Shown: positions 26,633-35,622, counted from the stretch's first letter. The stretch is 64,000 nt of DNA from Bordetella parapertussis (GCA_945906815.1 CAMDRT010000001.1:62001-126000); one strand, 5' to 3'. Notes: generated from the letters alone by a model not told the origin. A program made the numbers and translations.

Positions 26633-26959
26633 ATGACAACTGACGCACAAGTAGCAGACACTGAAATTTCCAACGACAAAATCAAGAGCGATCTCAAAAC
26701 CGTGCTTGCGGATATGGAAGAATATCTGCGCGTCACCGCCAGTCAAACCGGCGAAAAAATCGGCGTGCTGCGCGAGCGCTTGCAGGACCATATGCATAAA
26801 GCCAAGGATCGCCTTGTCGACACCAAAGAAATCGTCGTCGACAAAACCAAGGAAGCCGCACGCGCGACCGACGAATATGTGCACGACAATCCGTGGCGCG
26901 CGGTGGGCATCGCCGCCGGGGTGGGGCTGATCATTGGCCTGTTGATCAGCCGCCGCTAG
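26633..26959 (+). CDS. DUF883 (ElaB/YqjD) inner-membrane protein
   Basis: 108 residues: a long amphipathic helix (about 15-80) rich in Lys/Glu/Asp, then HDNPWRAVGIAAGVG and a single C-terminal membrane helix ending in SRR. This is the ElaB/YqjD/DUF883 pattern; E. coli YqjD and ElaB anchor to the inner membrane and bind ribosomes in stationary phase. First gene of a tight cluster with a YqjE-type and a YqjK-type gene. Confidence 0.92.
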   Translation: MTTDAQVADTEISNDKIKSDLKTVLADMEEYLRVTASQTGEKIGVLRERLQDHMHKAKDRLVDTKEIVVDKTKEAARATDEYVHDNPWRAVGIAAGVGLIIGLLISRR

Positions 26960-26971
26960 CGCGCTGCCTGC

Positions 26972-27397
26972 ATGGAAACGCCCGCGCGCGATAGCGCAGC
27001 ACAAAGCACGTCTGCCCCGCACAGCGGCCTGTTGCGCTCGCTGCGCAACTTGCTGGCGACATTGCTGGCGACGGTGCGTACGCGTGGCGAGTTGTTGCAG
27101 GTGGAGTTGGAAGAAGAGAAGCTGCGTGTCGCCGGCATCACTGCATTTGCCGTGGCGGGTGCTTTTTTTCTGGCGCTGGCAGCGGTGGTTTTGACATTGT
27201 TTGTGATCCTGCTCTATTGGGAATCCCACCGCGTGCTGGCCACGGGATTGATCGCACTGGTGTATCTGATCAGCGGCGTGGCTTGTGTGCTGGTGGCGCG
27301 TAGCCGCGCGAAGGTGAAATCGACATTGTTCGTGGCCAGCCTCGCGCAATTACGCAAAGACGGTGAACGTTTGTCCTCACCTGCGTCGCAACCCTGA
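26972..27397 (+). CDS. YqjE/phage-holin-superfamily membrane protein
   Basis: 141 residues. RTRGELLQVELEEEKLR forms the amphipathic helix typical of YqjE, followed by two membrane helices (AFAVAGAFFLALAAVVLTLF and LIALVYLISGVACVLVA). It lies 12 bases after the DUF883 gene and one base before the next gene, so it is part of one operon. The role is unknown beyond membrane association. Confidence 0.9.
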   Translation: METPARDSAAQSTSAPHSGLLRSLRNLLATLLATVRTRGELLQVELEEEKLRVAGITAFAVAGAFFLALAAVVLTLFVILLYWESHRVLATGLIALVYLISGVACVLVARSRAKVKSTLFVASLAQLRKDGERLSSPASQP

Positions 27398-27398
27398 A

Positions 27399-27710
27399 AT
27401 GTCCGCGGCACAAACTCTGGCGCTCGCGCTGCGTAAAGAACGCCTGCTCACGCGCATCGAAATGCAGCGCGAGCAACTTGCCTTGTGCGGCGCCCAGCTT
27501 GAGAAGCCCTTTGCAGCGGCCGACCAAGCTGTGATGGCGGCGCGTTTGCTTAAACAACGGCCGTGGATTGCGGCGGTGGCGGCACTGTCGGTGGTGGTGC
27601 TGGTTCGGCGCAACCTGTGGCGCTGGGCGGGCAGAGGCTGGGCGGTTTGGCGCGGCTGGCGCGTTGCGCGGCAATGGCTGCAGCACAACGGTTATTTGAA
27701 ACCAGTCTGA
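27399..27710 (+). CDS. YqjK-like protein
   Basis: 103 residues. The N-terminal half is helical and charged (LRKERLLTRIEMQREQLALC), followed by LLKQRPWIAAVAALSVVVLV and a Trp/Arg-rich tail. That matches YqjK in E. coli, third gene of yqjDEK. The start at 27399 is one base after the YqjE stop; an upstream in-frame start would overlap that gene. Function unknown. Confidence 0.8.
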   Translation: MSAAQTLALALRKERLLTRIEMQREQLALCGAQLEKPFAAADQAVMAARLLKQRPWIAAVAALSVVVLVRRNLWRWAGRGWAVWRGWRVARQWLQHNGYLKPV

Positions 27711-27729
27711 AAAAATAACTACTACAAAC

Positions 27730-28053
27730 ATGCCGAGTATCGGGAGTCTGAGCACGGGAACGATTCGTGCCATACATCGCATGCGTGAGCTGACAGGGCG
27801 CGAAAAACGCCGCCTGCTGAGCGAGATAAGCGCCGTGAGCGGCTTGATGCCATTGCTGATGAAGCCGCGCAATAATCAGAAATGGTCGCGCGACGACAAG
27901 GCGCAACTCACGCTGCATCTAAAGCGCATTTCCGCGCTCAGCCCCTATCTGGTGCTGCTGCTGATGCCCGGCGGTTTTCTGGTGCTGCCTGCGCTGGCGT
28001 GGTGGCTGGACCGGCGACGCCTGCGCGAGCGCACGCCGGCCGCTGGCGCGTAG
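27730..28053 (+). CDS. Hypothetical membrane protein, 107 residues
   Basis: Not assigned to a family. The N-terminal half is basic and helical (RELTGREKRRLLSEI, KPRNNQKWSRDDKAQL), then one membrane segment (SPYLVLLLMPGGFLVLPALAWWL) and a basic tail with RRR, predicting an N-in or N-out single-pass protein. The segment has some resemblance to the membrane-proximal part of LETM1-type proteins, but this is weak. It follows the yqj-like genes by 19 bases and precedes the next gene by 17 bases, so it is probably in the same transcript. Confidence 0.7.
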   Translation: MPSIGSLSTGTIRAIHRMRELTGREKRRLLSEISAVSGLMPLLMKPRNNQKWSRDDKAQLTLHLKRISALSPYLVLLLMPGGFLVLPALAWWLDRRRLRERTPAAGA

Positions 28054-28070
28054 CGCGCGAAGGACACGCC

Positions 28071-28685
28071 ATGTTGAACACACTGCTATGGCTGATACCG
28101 GTGGTGGTGGTTGTCGCGCTGGTGTGGAATTACCGCCGTCAGGCAGCTGCTCGCGAAGCTGCCAGCACCGAGCGCATGAAGGCATTTATGGAGCAGTCGG
28201 GCGCCGGCACGAACGCAAGCCCCGCACTAGCACCGGTGGCGCCGCCAGCGGCGCGTGCAGCATCGCCCAAAACAGCACTGTCCACTGCATCGACGTTCGT
28301 CGTTTCCGGTATTAGCGCGCGCGCACAACTCATCGCTGCGGATCAGTTGCCGATTTATCAATCACTGAAAAGTGCATTGCCTGAATACGAAATATTGCCG
28401 CGTATGAGTCTCGCGGCTTTCCTGCACTCAGCCGAAAATCTGACGGGGTTCGCACGCGAGGCGCAACAGCGCCTGCTGGCAGACGCGTTCGTGGATTATT
28501 TGGTGTGCGATAAATCGCTCATGCCGTTGGCGGCGGTGCGATGCGGTGCGCGCGGCAGCGCAGCGGCTGATGCCACTGCGGCTGCATTTGCGGCGGCATG
28601 CGTGGCAGCGGCTGGGGTGCGTTGGGTGGAAATCTCGCCGCCAGCGCCGCGCGATGCGCTACGGGCACTGGTGCTGGGTGCCTGA
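28071..28685 (+). CDS. DUF2726-like protein with N-terminal membrane anchor
   Basis: 204 residues. Membrane anchor at 3-20 (TLLWLIPVVVVVALVW), an Ala/Pro-rich linker to about 85, then a C-terminal domain beginning near LPIYQSLKSALPEYEILPRMSLAAF and containing VDYLVCDKSLMPLAAV. This is the restriction-fold-like pattern of DUF2726, although the acidic active-site pieces are incomplete. The start is the ATG at 28071, giving the membrane anchor at once. Last gene of the apparent yqj-like operon, before earP. Function unknown. Confidence 0.7.
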   Translation: MLNTLLWLIPVVVVVALVWNYRRQAAAREAASTERMKAFMEQSGAGTNASPALAPVAPPAARAASPKTALSTASTFVVSGISARAQLIAADQLPIYQSLKSALPEYEILPRMSLAAFLHSAENLTGFAREAQQRLLADAFVDYLVCDKSLMPLAAVRCGARGSAAADATAAAFAAACVAAAGVRWVEISPPAPRDALRALVLGA

Positions 28686-28734
28686 GCGTCCGGTGGCGCT
28701 GTGCGTTCCAGACGCCTGCCGGCCTAGGTAGCGC

Positions 28735-29871
28735 ATGGTTCCGCGTAGCTGGGATATTTTTTGTCGTGTCATCGATAACTTCGGCGATATCGGCGTGAGC
28801 TGGCGTCTGGCGCGGCAGTTGACGCAAGAGCATGGGGCGACGGTGCGACTGTGGGTAGATGGCATCGACAGCCTGCGTGCCTTGTGTTCCGAAATTGATC
28901 CTGTCGCGTCGTGTCAAACCGTGCAGGGGATTACGGTTTTTCAAAGCGGGGAAGCAGCGGACTTTGCGCAACCTGCCGAGGTCGTGATCGAAACCTTCGG
29001 CTGCGGTTTGCCGCCGCGCTATTTAGCCGTGATGGCAGCGTGTAAAAAAAAGCCGCTGTGGATAGTACTGGAGTATTTAAGTGCGGAGCCGTGGGTGCGT
29101 GCACACCACGGCCTGCCGTCGCCACATCCGCGACTGGATGTGCCGCGCTATTTTTTTTTCCCGGGCGTCACCGTAGGCTCCGGTGGGGTGCTGCGTGAGC
29201 GCGATTTGCTGGCGCGGCGTGAGGCATTCGGCGCGCACGCGCGACACCAGTACTGGGCGCGCCAGGGGTTTGATCCGGCGCCGCCCGCTGCACTGACGCT
29301 GTCGCTCTTCGCCTACCCGCACGCGCCGTATCGCGTGCTGCTGGATAGCCTGGCGCAGGGCGCGGTGCCGGCAGTGGTGGCGATACCCGAAGGACCACTG
29401 GCGTTGCGTGTGCGTGAAGCGTTCGACGCGGGCACGGGGAATCGTTATACCCGCGGCAATCTCGAACTACGCTTCGTACCGTTCGTGCCGCAAGCACATT
29501 ACGATGCGCTATTGTGGGCTTGCGATATCAATTTTGTACGGGGTGAAGACTCTTTTGTACGCGCGCAATGGGCGGGGCGGCCGTTTGTGTGGCACATCTA
29601 TCCGCAGGATGAAAAAGCGCATGTGGTGAAGCTCAACGCATTTTTGGCGCTGTACGGCGCTGGGTTGCCGCAACCTGTCGCGCAGGCGGTGGGGGAGTTT
29701 TGGCAGGCATGGAATGGCGTAGAGGGCGCGCCGCCGCTGGCCGAGGCGTGGCATGCTTTTGCCGGCGTGCAGCGGGTGCTGAGGCAGGGGTTGGGTGAGT
29801 GGCAGGCACACCTCCTGCGCCTCGGCGATGTCACTGGCAATCTCGTCAAATTTTGCCAAAAAATGATATAA
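28735..29871 (+). CDS. earP: EF-P arginine rhamnosyltransferase EarP
   Basis: 378 residues. [21 protein letters not shown] at the N-terminus and [23 protein letters not shown] near residue 275 are the EarP signatures; the latter belongs to the GT-B dTDP-rhamnose binding site. It transfers L-rhamnose to Arg32 of translation factor EF-P, allowing ribosomes to pass polyproline stretches. The efp gene follows 44 bases downstream, and its product has Arg at 32, so enzyme and substrate are neighbours. The efp promoter overlaps the 3' end of this gene. Confidence 0.97.
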   Translation: MVPRSWDIFCRVIDNFGDIGVSWRLARQLTQEHGATVRLWVDGIDSLRALCSEIDPVASCQTVQGITVFQSGEAADFAQPAEVVIETFGCGLPPRYLAVMAACKKKPLWIVLEYLSAEPWVRAHHGLPSPHPRLDVPRYFFFPGVTVGSGGVLRERDLLARREAFGAHARHQYWARQGFDPAPPAALTLSLFAYPHAPYRVLLDSLAQGAVPAVVAIPEGPLALRVREAFDAGTGNRYTRGNLELRFVPFVPQAHYDALLWACDINFVRGEDSFVRAQWAGRPFVWHIYPQDEKAHVVKLNAFLALYGAGLPQPVAQAVGEFWQAWNGVEGAPPLAEAWHAFAGVQRVLRQGLGEWQAHLLRLGDVTGNLVKFCQKMI

Positions 29872-29872
29872 T
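29864..29872 (+). promoter_or_regulatory. Extended -10 promoter of efp
   Basis: TGATATAAT lies at the very end of earP, 44 bases before the efp start codon. Its sequence is identical to the extended -10 of the tRNA-Pro gene. No clear -35 is seen. It would give efp a promoter of its own, independent of earP. Confidence 0.6.
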
Positions 29873-29915
29873 TCAAGGCTTTCTACAAACATTTTTGCGG
29901 TATGCGAGGGTAGTG

Positions 29916-30476
29916 ATGAAAATAGCTCAGGAAATCAGAGCGGGTAATGTGCTGATGGTTGGCAAAGACCCGATGGTGGTGCAAAAGGCCGAGTTCAGTA
30001 AATCGGGGCGCAACGCCTCGGTGGTTAAAATGAAGCTCAAGAATCTGCTTACAGGCACTGGCACGGAAACCGTCTATCGTGCGGATGAAAAATTCGACAT
30101 GGTGGTGCTTGAGCGCAAGGAAGTCACCTATTCCTATTTTGCCGAGCCCTCGTATGTGTTCATGGATGCCGAATTCAATCAGTTCGAAGTGGATCAGGAG
30201 AACATGGGTGACGCACTGAATTACCTGGAAGAGGGCATGCCAGTCTCGGTGGTGCTATACAACGAGGCGCCGATTTCCATAGAGATTCCGCAAACCTTGG
30301 TGCGTGAAATTATTTACACTGAGCCGGCGGTGCGTGGTGATACCTCGGGCAAGGTATTAAAGCCCGCCAAATTGAAAACCGGGCACGAAATTTCGGTGCC
30401 GCTGTTTTGCGCCACAGGCGACAAGATTGAAATTGACACTCGCACAGGCGAGTATCGCAGTCGCAGCAAGGGTTAG
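29916..30476 (+). CDS. efp: Translation elongation factor P
   Basis: 186 residues, normal for EF-P. Residues 28-36 read SKSGRNASV; Arg32 at the tip of the domain I loop marks the rhamnosylated class of EF-P, rather than the Lys34 class modified by EpmA. The C-terminal [13 protein letters not shown] is the family signature. It acts at the ribosomal E/P site to relieve stalling at polyproline. The frame opens upstream, but this ATG is chosen because the family begins [11 protein letters not shown]. Confidence 0.98.
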   Translation: MKIAQEIRAGNVLMVGKDPMVVQKAEFSKSGRNASVVKMKLKNLLTGTGTETVYRADEKFDMVVLERKEVTYSYFAEPSYVFMDAEFNQFEVDQENMGDALNYLEEGMPVSVVLYNEAPISIEIPQTLVREIIYTEPAVRGDTSGKVLKPAKLKTGHEISVPLFCATGDKIEIDTRTGEYRSRSKG

Positions 30477-30499
30477 TTCCGGTCGCGGGCAGTAGTGTC

Positions 30500-30540
30500 G
30501 GGCGGATTTTGATGCTGACCGCCCAACCCTATTTTAGGGT
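30500..30540. terminator. Hairpins at the efp/dehydrogenase convergence
   Basis: GGGCGG with CCGCCC (30500-30505, 30519-30524) and, directly after, ACCCTA-TTT-TAGGGT (30526-30540). The second overlaps the end of the minus-strand dehydrogenase gene. No long T-tract follows, so bidirectional termination is possible but weakly supported. Confidence 0.4.
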
Positions 30541-31413
30541 ATCCGCCAATCCGTTAATCACGTCGCTACCGCTGCGATTTTTGTCGCGTGCTTCTTCGGG
30601 GGATTCTTTACCCTGGGGCGTGGTGGCGATTTGGGCGTACATGTCCGCTGCGCCCTGGAACATGCGCGGCGTCAGTCCCACACCTTCAAAGGTTTTTGCA
30701 ATTTCATTCATCTCGGGCACCCAGCGATAAGCCTTGAATGGCATGCGGGACGAGCGGCTTAACACGGATTCGTGCAGCTCGGCCTGGCTGCTCTTGAATT
30801 CCGCTTCGAGCGTCTGGTCAACACCCAGCTTGCGCGCGGCGATCAGCAACTCGGTGCCGAGTGCGACACTGCCTTTGGTGAGCGCGGCGTAACACATTTT
30901 CACAGCGGAAGCGTCGCCGATTTTTTCACCGGCCACGCGCACATTGATTTGCGCGCTGTTGATACGGTTCATCAGGTGCGCGTGCGGGCCAGAGACATAA
31001 AAGCGTTGTTTGGCGGTGCCGCGCGGCGGCGGGCCGACAATGCCGGCGTCGACGACGGTGCAGCCCACAGCGTTCATGATGTCGGTGATTTCAGTCATGG
31101 TTTGCGGTGCGACGGCGTTGCATTCGACGAATACGATTTTGCGCGACGTTGCTTTGCACGCGGCGGCGATGGCGCGCGCGTTGGTAACGGCGGCGCCGGG
31201 GTCGAGCACTGACAGCACCATATCGCAGGTCTGTACCAGTTTTTCCAGCGTGCCGCAGTCGGTGAGGCCGGCTTTTTCGCCGAGTGCCCGGGTGCGCGAG
31301 CTGCGGCCATCCGTGGCCATGCACACGTTAAAGCCCATGGCTTTGATGCACATGGCCACACCCTGTCCCATATCGCCGGTGCTGGTTACGCCGATGCTGT
31401 TGTTCAGTTCCAT
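30529..31413 (-). CDS. 6-phosphogluconate dehydrogenase-like NAD(P)-binding oxidoreductase (DUF1932 C-terminus)
   Basis: 294 residues, beta-hydroxyacid dehydrogenase superfamily. The dinucleotide loop reads GVTSTGDMGQGVA, the next element VVDAGIVGPPPRG corresponds to the substrate-loop region of HIBADH-type enzymes, and the catalytic Lys lies in SAVKMCYAALTKG. The C-terminal helical domain (TLEAEFKSSQAELHE) matches the DUF1932 type found in uncharacterised members. AAGGAGC precedes the ATG. The substrate is unknown, probably a beta-hydroxy acid. Confidence 0.87.
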   Translation of the reverse strand: MELNNSIGVTSTGDMGQGVAMCIKAMGFNVCMATDGRSSRTRALGEKAGLTDCGTLEKLVQTCDMVLSVLDPGAAVTNARAIAAACKATSRKIVFVECNAVAPQTMTEITDIMNAVGCTVVDAGIVGPPPRGTAKQRFYVSGPHAHLMNRINSAQINVRVAGEKIGDASAVKMCYAALTKGSVALGTELLIAARKLGVDQTLEAEFKSSQAELHESVLSRSSRMPFKAYRWVPEMNEIAKTFEGVGLTPRMFQGAADMYAQIATTPQGKESPEEARDKNRSGSDVINGLADTLK

Positions 31414-31517
31414 GCTTGCTCCTTGATGATTGAATTCAGGTGTGGGAGTTTACGCTAAACTGACTGTATTTCGCTGGGCGTACCCGTCGCGCTGGCGTGT
31501 TACATAGAGGAATCACT

Positions 31518-32306
31518 ATGCCAAAAGTTAGCGCACTGTATCGTTATCCGGTCAAAGGTTTCACACCGGAATCGGTGGAGCGCATTGTGGTGTTGCCCGG
31601 TGGAAGAGTGGCAGGTGACCGGGTGCTGAATTTCCGTTTTGCGGATGCGCCGGTGGCCGATAGCGCATGGTGCCGCAAATACCACGGCGTGGTACTGGCG
31701 AACACGCCCGGCCTTGCACGCCTTCATGTGGAATTTGACGATCATCTGCAACGTCTGAAAATTTCCTTTGAAAAGCAAGTTCTTGCGAACGACTCCCTGG
31801 ACGAGGCCGGACGCCAGCGGTTGGTCGATGCGATTACCGGCTACGTGATGTCGCTCGCTGAAAATCCTTTGCAAGGCCAGCCTGCGCGCCTGCCGTTGAA
31901 GCTGGTGGGCGATGGCGTAACGCCACGTTATCAGGACAATCAAGCAGGGCAGGTCACGCTGCACAGTCGTGAAAGTTTGGCGTCCGCAGGCGCAGCACTG
32001 GGCGACGCGAATCTCAACGAGCTACGCTTTCGTCATAACATCGTGATCGAAGGTGTGGCTGCGTGGGAAGAACAAGCGTGGGTGGGCCGTAAGCTGCGCG
32101 TGGGCAACGTGGCGTTTGAAACCGTGGTGCCCAAAGTACGCTGTCTTGCCACGCACGCCAATCCGTTGACCGGCGAGCGCGATATGCAAGTGATGCAAAC
32201 GCTGGTCAAAGCGTTTGCGCAGCGTGAGCCGACATTCGGCGTGGGGCTGCTGTCGGGTGCGGGAGGGGAGATTCGGGTGGGTGATGATGTCGCGGTTGTC
32301 GCTTGA
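31518..32306 (+). CDS. MOSC domain-containing protein
   Basis: 262 residues. MOSC N-terminal beta-barrel (SALYRYPVKGFTPESVERI) followed by the MOSC domain. The conserved Cys is present in KVRCLATHANPLTGERD, the site that carries sulfide in the molybdenum-cofactor sulfurase family. Such proteins deliver sulfur to Mo-cofactor enzymes or reduce N-hydroxylated compounds. GAGG lies before the ATG at 31518, and the longer frame adds only seven residues. There is no iron-sulfur domain. Confidence 0.9.
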   Translation: MPKVSALYRYPVKGFTPESVERIVVLPGGRVAGDRVLNFRFADAPVADSAWCRKYHGVVLANTPGLARLHVEFDDHLQRLKISFEKQVLANDSLDEAGRQRLVDAITGYVMSLAENPLQGQPARLPLKLVGDGVTPRYQDNQAGQVTLHSRESLASAGAALGDANLNELRFRHNIVIEGVAAWEEQAWVGRKLRVGNVAFETVVPKVRCLATHANPLTGERDMQVMQTLVKAFAQREPTFGVGLLSGAGGEIRVGDDVAVVA

Positions 32307-32349
32307 CCCGCGCCGGCTTCGCACTGCTGAAACTGAATAAAGGACAGCG

Positions 32350-32892
32350 ATGAACACCAAGCCGGGATTGGCGCAGATGAGTTGGGTGTTATTGCGCCTG
32401 GGTGCGCTCGCCTTTGGCGGGTTGGGCGCGACCGTGAGCATGCTGCAGCGTGGTCTGGTCGATCAGCGCCAGTGGTTGCGGGAGAGCGATATCAGCGAAG
32501 CGCTGGCGTTTACCAAGACCCTGCCGGGCTCCACCGGCATACAGATGGTGGCTTATCTGTGCTGGCGCTTGCGCGGCTGGCCGGGTGCGCTGCTGGGCGC
32601 CATAGCCTATATTGCGCCGGCGACATTGATGATGATCGTAGCGGCGGCAGGCGCAAGCGCATTGCCAGGAACGCCGTGGGTGCAGGGCGCGCTGACCGGG
32701 ATACAGATTGCGGTGGTCGGCTTGCTGGCGGCTTCGATGTGGCGGCTTGCGCGTAGCGAAGCCAAACAACCGCTGTTGATGGTGGCGCTGCTCGCGGGTG
32801 CGGTGCTGGGATTTTTTGTGCATGCGGTGCTGCTGGTGGTGGGCGCGGGTCTGGTCGGTGCCTTGTTGGGCGCAGAGAGTGACCATGGCTGA
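32350..32892 (+). CDS. Chromate transporter, first half (short-chain CHR)
   Basis: 180 residues, about six membrane segments. RLGALAFGGLGATVSML and ALAFTKTLPGSTGIQMVAYLCWRLRGWPGALLG are the chromate-ion-transporter motifs (FGG and the PGP-like turn). The second half is encoded separately, overlapping by eight bases, so the pair forms a heteromeric short-chain CHR exporter. A physiological role in chromate or sulfate-type anion export is inferred. Confidence 0.9.
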   Translation: MNTKPGLAQMSWVLLRLGALAFGGLGATVSMLQRGLVDQRQWLRESDISEALAFTKTLPGSTGIQMVAYLCWRLRGWPGALLGAIAYIAPATLMMIVAAAGASALPGTPWVQGALTGIQIAVVGLLAASMWRLARSEAKQPLLMVALLAGAVLGFFVHAVLLVVGAGLVGALLGAESDHG

Positions 32893-33415
32893 AATCTTCG
32901 AACTGGTGGCAAGGTTTCTCGTCGTCGGCGCAACGGCATTCGGCGGCGGTGGCGCGGCGCTGCCCTTGGTCGAGCGCATCACGGTGGCCGAAACCGGCTG
33001 GCTCACGCCGCAACAATTCGCGCTCGGCGTGGGCTTTGCACAGGCGACACCGGGGCCGGTGCTTATCCTGGCGGCGTATGTCGGATATTTCGTCGCGGGA
33101 GTCGGCGGCGCGCTGGCGGCGACCGCAGCGGTATTCGCGATTCCGGTGCTGCTCGCAGCCGGCTCGGCAGGCGTGGTTGCGCGCCTGAATCGTTATCCGC
33201 GGTTCCGCGCATTTGGACGTTTTGCCGGCGCCGCCGCTGTCGGATTGCTGGCAGTGACCGCCATATCGTTGGCGCGTCCCGTGTTCGAAGTGCATCCCGC
33301 ATTGTTGGCGGGTGCGGCGATGGTTTTTGCAGCTGAGCGTTTTGGCTGGTCCCCGGTGCTGTTGTTATTGATTGCCGCAGCTGTGGGAGCGGGCGCCTCG
33401 GTTTTCAGCGGCTGA
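32885..33415 (+). CDS. Chromate transporter, second half (short-chain CHR)
   Basis: 176 residues, about six membrane segments. FLVVGATAFGGGGAALPLVE, FALGVGFAQATPGPVLILAAYVGY and the PGP motif are standard. The start at 32885 overlaps the previous gene by eight bases, which suggests translational coupling. It is the partner subunit of the product of 32350-32892. Confidence 0.92.
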   Translation: MAEIFELVARFLVVGATAFGGGGAALPLVERITVAETGWLTPQQFALGVGFAQATPGPVLILAAYVGYFVAGVGGALAATAAVFAIPVLLAAGSAGVVARLNRYPRFRAFGRFAGAAAVGLLAVTAISLARPVFEVHPALLAGAAMVFAAERFGWSPVLLLLIAAAVGAGASVFSG

Positions 33416-33426
33416 CAGATAATAAG

Positions 33427-33515
33427 GGGGTCAGACTCGATTAATTAAGGTAACCTATTGTTTTTATTGAATTATTATTTTGCAAGAAACCTCAGCACAT
33501 TCCACTCTGACCTCA
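33427..33515. repeat. Degenerate inverted repeat
   Basis: GGGGTCAGACT at 33427-33437 faces ACTCTGACCTC at about 33504-33514 (9 of 11 matching), enclosing AT-rich DNA. GGGGTCAGA...TCTGACCCC ends recur near REP-associated transposase elements in proteobacteria, so this may be the remnant of a small element without a gene. Confidence 0.35.
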
Positions 33516-33531
33516 TTTGCGACAGGCGGGG

Positions 33532-34305
33532 TCACAGCGGCCGCAGTACCTCGCTCAACGCCGCCAGCGCGTTGAGTGCCGGTGCGAAACCGCTGAACGG
33601 TGCGGTCTGGATGACCGCCTCGATGACCTCGGTGCGGGTGAGGCCGAGGTTGAGTGCGGCCTGCCCGAATTTTCTGGCTTGGCCCTCAAGGCGCAGCGCG
33701 GTGAAGCTTGCCACCGAGCAAAGCACGCGCTGGCGCTGATCGAGCCCCGGTCGAAACCAGATTTCGCCATAACCATACTGGATGGCGACAGGATACAACG
33801 CAGCGGTAACGCTGTTGTCAGGGGATGCGTAGCCCTGGTTGCCGTCATCGCGGTGCAGGGCTTTGAGCAGGGCGTGGCCTTGTGCGGACAGTGTGTCGAG
33901 CGCGTCGTCGCGCGGCGCCTGCACGGGAACGGTAATGCCACGTTGCGTGAATACGCTGGCAGCGCTATCCAATGCTTCTTCGGATGCGGTGAAACCGGCG
34001 TAGATGCCAATCTGAATCAGAACTTCCTGAATGGCGACGGCTTCGAGCCCTATGTGGAGTGCGGCGCCGACGTAGCGGCGCAATGCCGGTTGGCGTTGCA
34101 CCGAAGCCAGTGCCGCCAGTGTGCAGATCATGCGCTGCGGCAGTGCGAGGCCGGGGCGGCACCACACGGCTCCGAATTCTGTTTCGGAAATGAGATCGCG
34201 AAAGTTGGGCACGGCGTCGCTGCTTGCGCTGGCGGAGGGCTCCGCACCGAACAGGCGTGTGCGCATGGCCTCGCCGCGCTGGCGTAATTCACTGCGTGTG
34301 GTCAT
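33532..34305 (-). CDS. Carboxymuconolactone decarboxylase family protein, two CMD domains
   Basis: 257 residues holding two CMD repeats: about 35-115 (RPGLALPQRMICTLAALASV to EVLIQIGIYAGF) and about 160-245 (RPGLDQRQRVLCSVASFTAL to EVIEAVIQTAPFSGF). No CxxC, so AhpD-type peroxidase is unlikely. The start at 34305 is used because the longer frame continues into the divergent promoter region. Function uncertain; the family covers lactone decarboxylases and related isomerases. Confidence 0.87.
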   Translation of the reverse strand: MTTRSELRQRGEAMRTRLFGAEPSASASSDAVPNFRDLISETEFGAVWCRPGLALPQRMICTLAALASVQRQPALRRYVGAALHIGLEAVAIQEVLIQIGIYAGFTASEEALDSAASVFTQRGITVPVQAPRDDALDTLSAQGHALLKALHRDDGNQGYASPDNSVTAALYPVAIQYGYGEIWFRPGLDQRQRVLCSVASFTALRLEGQARKFGQAALNLGLTRTEVIEAVIQTAPFSGFAPALNALAALSEVLRPL

Positions 34306-34396
34306 GTGTAGCTTTCGCCAAGACTTCGTGGTTGAAAGGTGGAAATGGCCGGGAGTATACTTTGCGCCCTGACACCCAGCAACGGAATACAAGGCG

Positions 34397-34762
34397 ATGG
34401 AACAGCTCATGCAACAGGTAAACGCCAATGACAGATTGGTATGGCGCGGGCGCTTCGTGGACACCACGTTTCTGGTCGAAGTGGGTGATATTCCGTGGTT
34501 AGTCAAAATCAGTGCCGGACGCGTGGTGTCGGTAACGTGCGGCCCGTGGGTGATGCCGACGTGGACCTTTGCGTTGCGTGCTTCGCGCGAGACCTGGGAA
34601 CAATACTGGCAGGCGTTCCCCGCGCCCGGTTTTCATGACTTGTTCGCGCTGGCCAAGCGCCGGGCATTACGCATGGAGGGTAATCTGCATCCGTTGATGT
34701 CCAACCTGCTCTATTTCAAAGATGTGATGGCGGCGCTGCGGCCGAGCGAGGCGGCGGTATGA
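34397..34762 (+). CDS. Conserved hypothetical protein, SCP2-like
   Basis: 121 residues. FLVEVGDIPWLVKISAGRVVSV, a run of short strands, then APGFHDLFALAKRRALRMEGN and a final helix are reminiscent of the sterol-carrier-protein-2 fold, but there is no direct proof. It has no signal peptide. The last four bases overlap the ATG of the alpha/beta hydrolase gene (ATGA), so they are co-translated and probably work together. Confidence 0.7.
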   Translation: MEQLMQQVNANDRLVWRGRFVDTTFLVEVGDIPWLVKISAGRVVSVTCGPWVMPTWTFALRASRETWEQYWQAFPAPGFHDLFALAKRRALRMEGNLHPLMSNLLYFKDVMAALRPSEAAV

Positions 34763-35613
34763 GTGCGCGCTTCGAACCTGTTACTGGCCGCTACCTGCAC
34801 CTCGATCTGCTGGGTAAGCCGCACCGCCTGTACGTGGAGGAGGCGGGCGCGGGCATACCCTTGCTGTGCCTGCACACGGCAGGCGCAGACACCCGCCAGT
34901 ACCGGGGTATGCTCAACGATCCGCGCATCCTGCAACACTTTCGCGTGATTGCGTTTGACCTGCCGTGGCACGGCAAGTCATCGCCGCCTGCGGGCTGGCA
35001 TAACGGGGATTACCAACTCACCTCGCGCAATTACCTCGACATCATCATGACGGTGGTGGACGCACTGCAACTCGAGCGTCCGGTGGCGATGGGCTGTTCG
35101 ATCGGTGGACGCATCGCGTTGCACCTGGCACTGGAATATCCAGAGCGTTTCGGCGCGATCATCGGCCTGCAGGCAGGCGCCCATGTCGATCCGTACTATG
35201 ATCTCGATTGGCTGCACCGTCCCGATGTGCATGGCGGTGAAGTTGCGGCGGGGCTTGTTTCAGGCCTGATGGGGCCACGCAGCCCGCAGGCCCAACGCTG
35301 GGAGACGCTGTGGCACTATATGCAGGGCGGGCCCGGTGTGTTCAAGGGCGATCTTCATTTCTACACCAAGGATGGCGACATCCGCGCGCGCGTCGAAGAG
35401 ATTGATACCGCGCGCTGTCCGCTGTATCTGCTGTCGGGCGAATACGACTATTCCTGCACCCCCGACGACACTCGTGATCTAGCACGGCGGATCAACGGAA
35501 CGCAAGCCGTAATCATGGAGGGACTCGGACACTTTCCAATGAGCGAGGACCCCGAGCGTTTCCTGACCTATCTGTGGCCGGTGCTCGATACCATTCGCAG
35601 CGCGCGCAAATAA
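34759..35613 (+). CDS. Alpha/beta hydrolase
   Basis: 284 residues. Oxyanion-hole region LLCLHTAGADTRQYRG, nucleophile elbow GCSIGG (Ser), LSGEYDYSC with the acid, and the catalytic His in EGLGHFPMSEDPERF. A full catalytic triad is therefore visible. Translationally coupled to the preceding SCP2-like gene. It has the shape of C-C hydrolases or esterases of aromatic degradation, but the substrate is unknown. Confidence 0.92.
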   Translation: MSARFEPVTGRYLHLDLLGKPHRLYVEEAGAGIPLLCLHTAGADTRQYRGMLNDPRILQHFRVIAFDLPWHGKSSPPAGWHNGDYQLTSRNYLDIIMTVVDALQLERPVAMGCSIGGRIALHLALEYPERFGAIIGLQAGAHVDPYYDLDWLHRPDVHGGEVAAGLVSGLMGPRSPQAQRWETLWHYMQGGPGVFKGDLHFYTKDGDIRARVEEIDTARCPLYLLSGEYDYSCTPDDTRDLARRINGTQAVIMEGLGHFPMSEDPERFLTYLWPVLDTIRSARK

Positions 35614-35622
35614 TGCAGCGTA

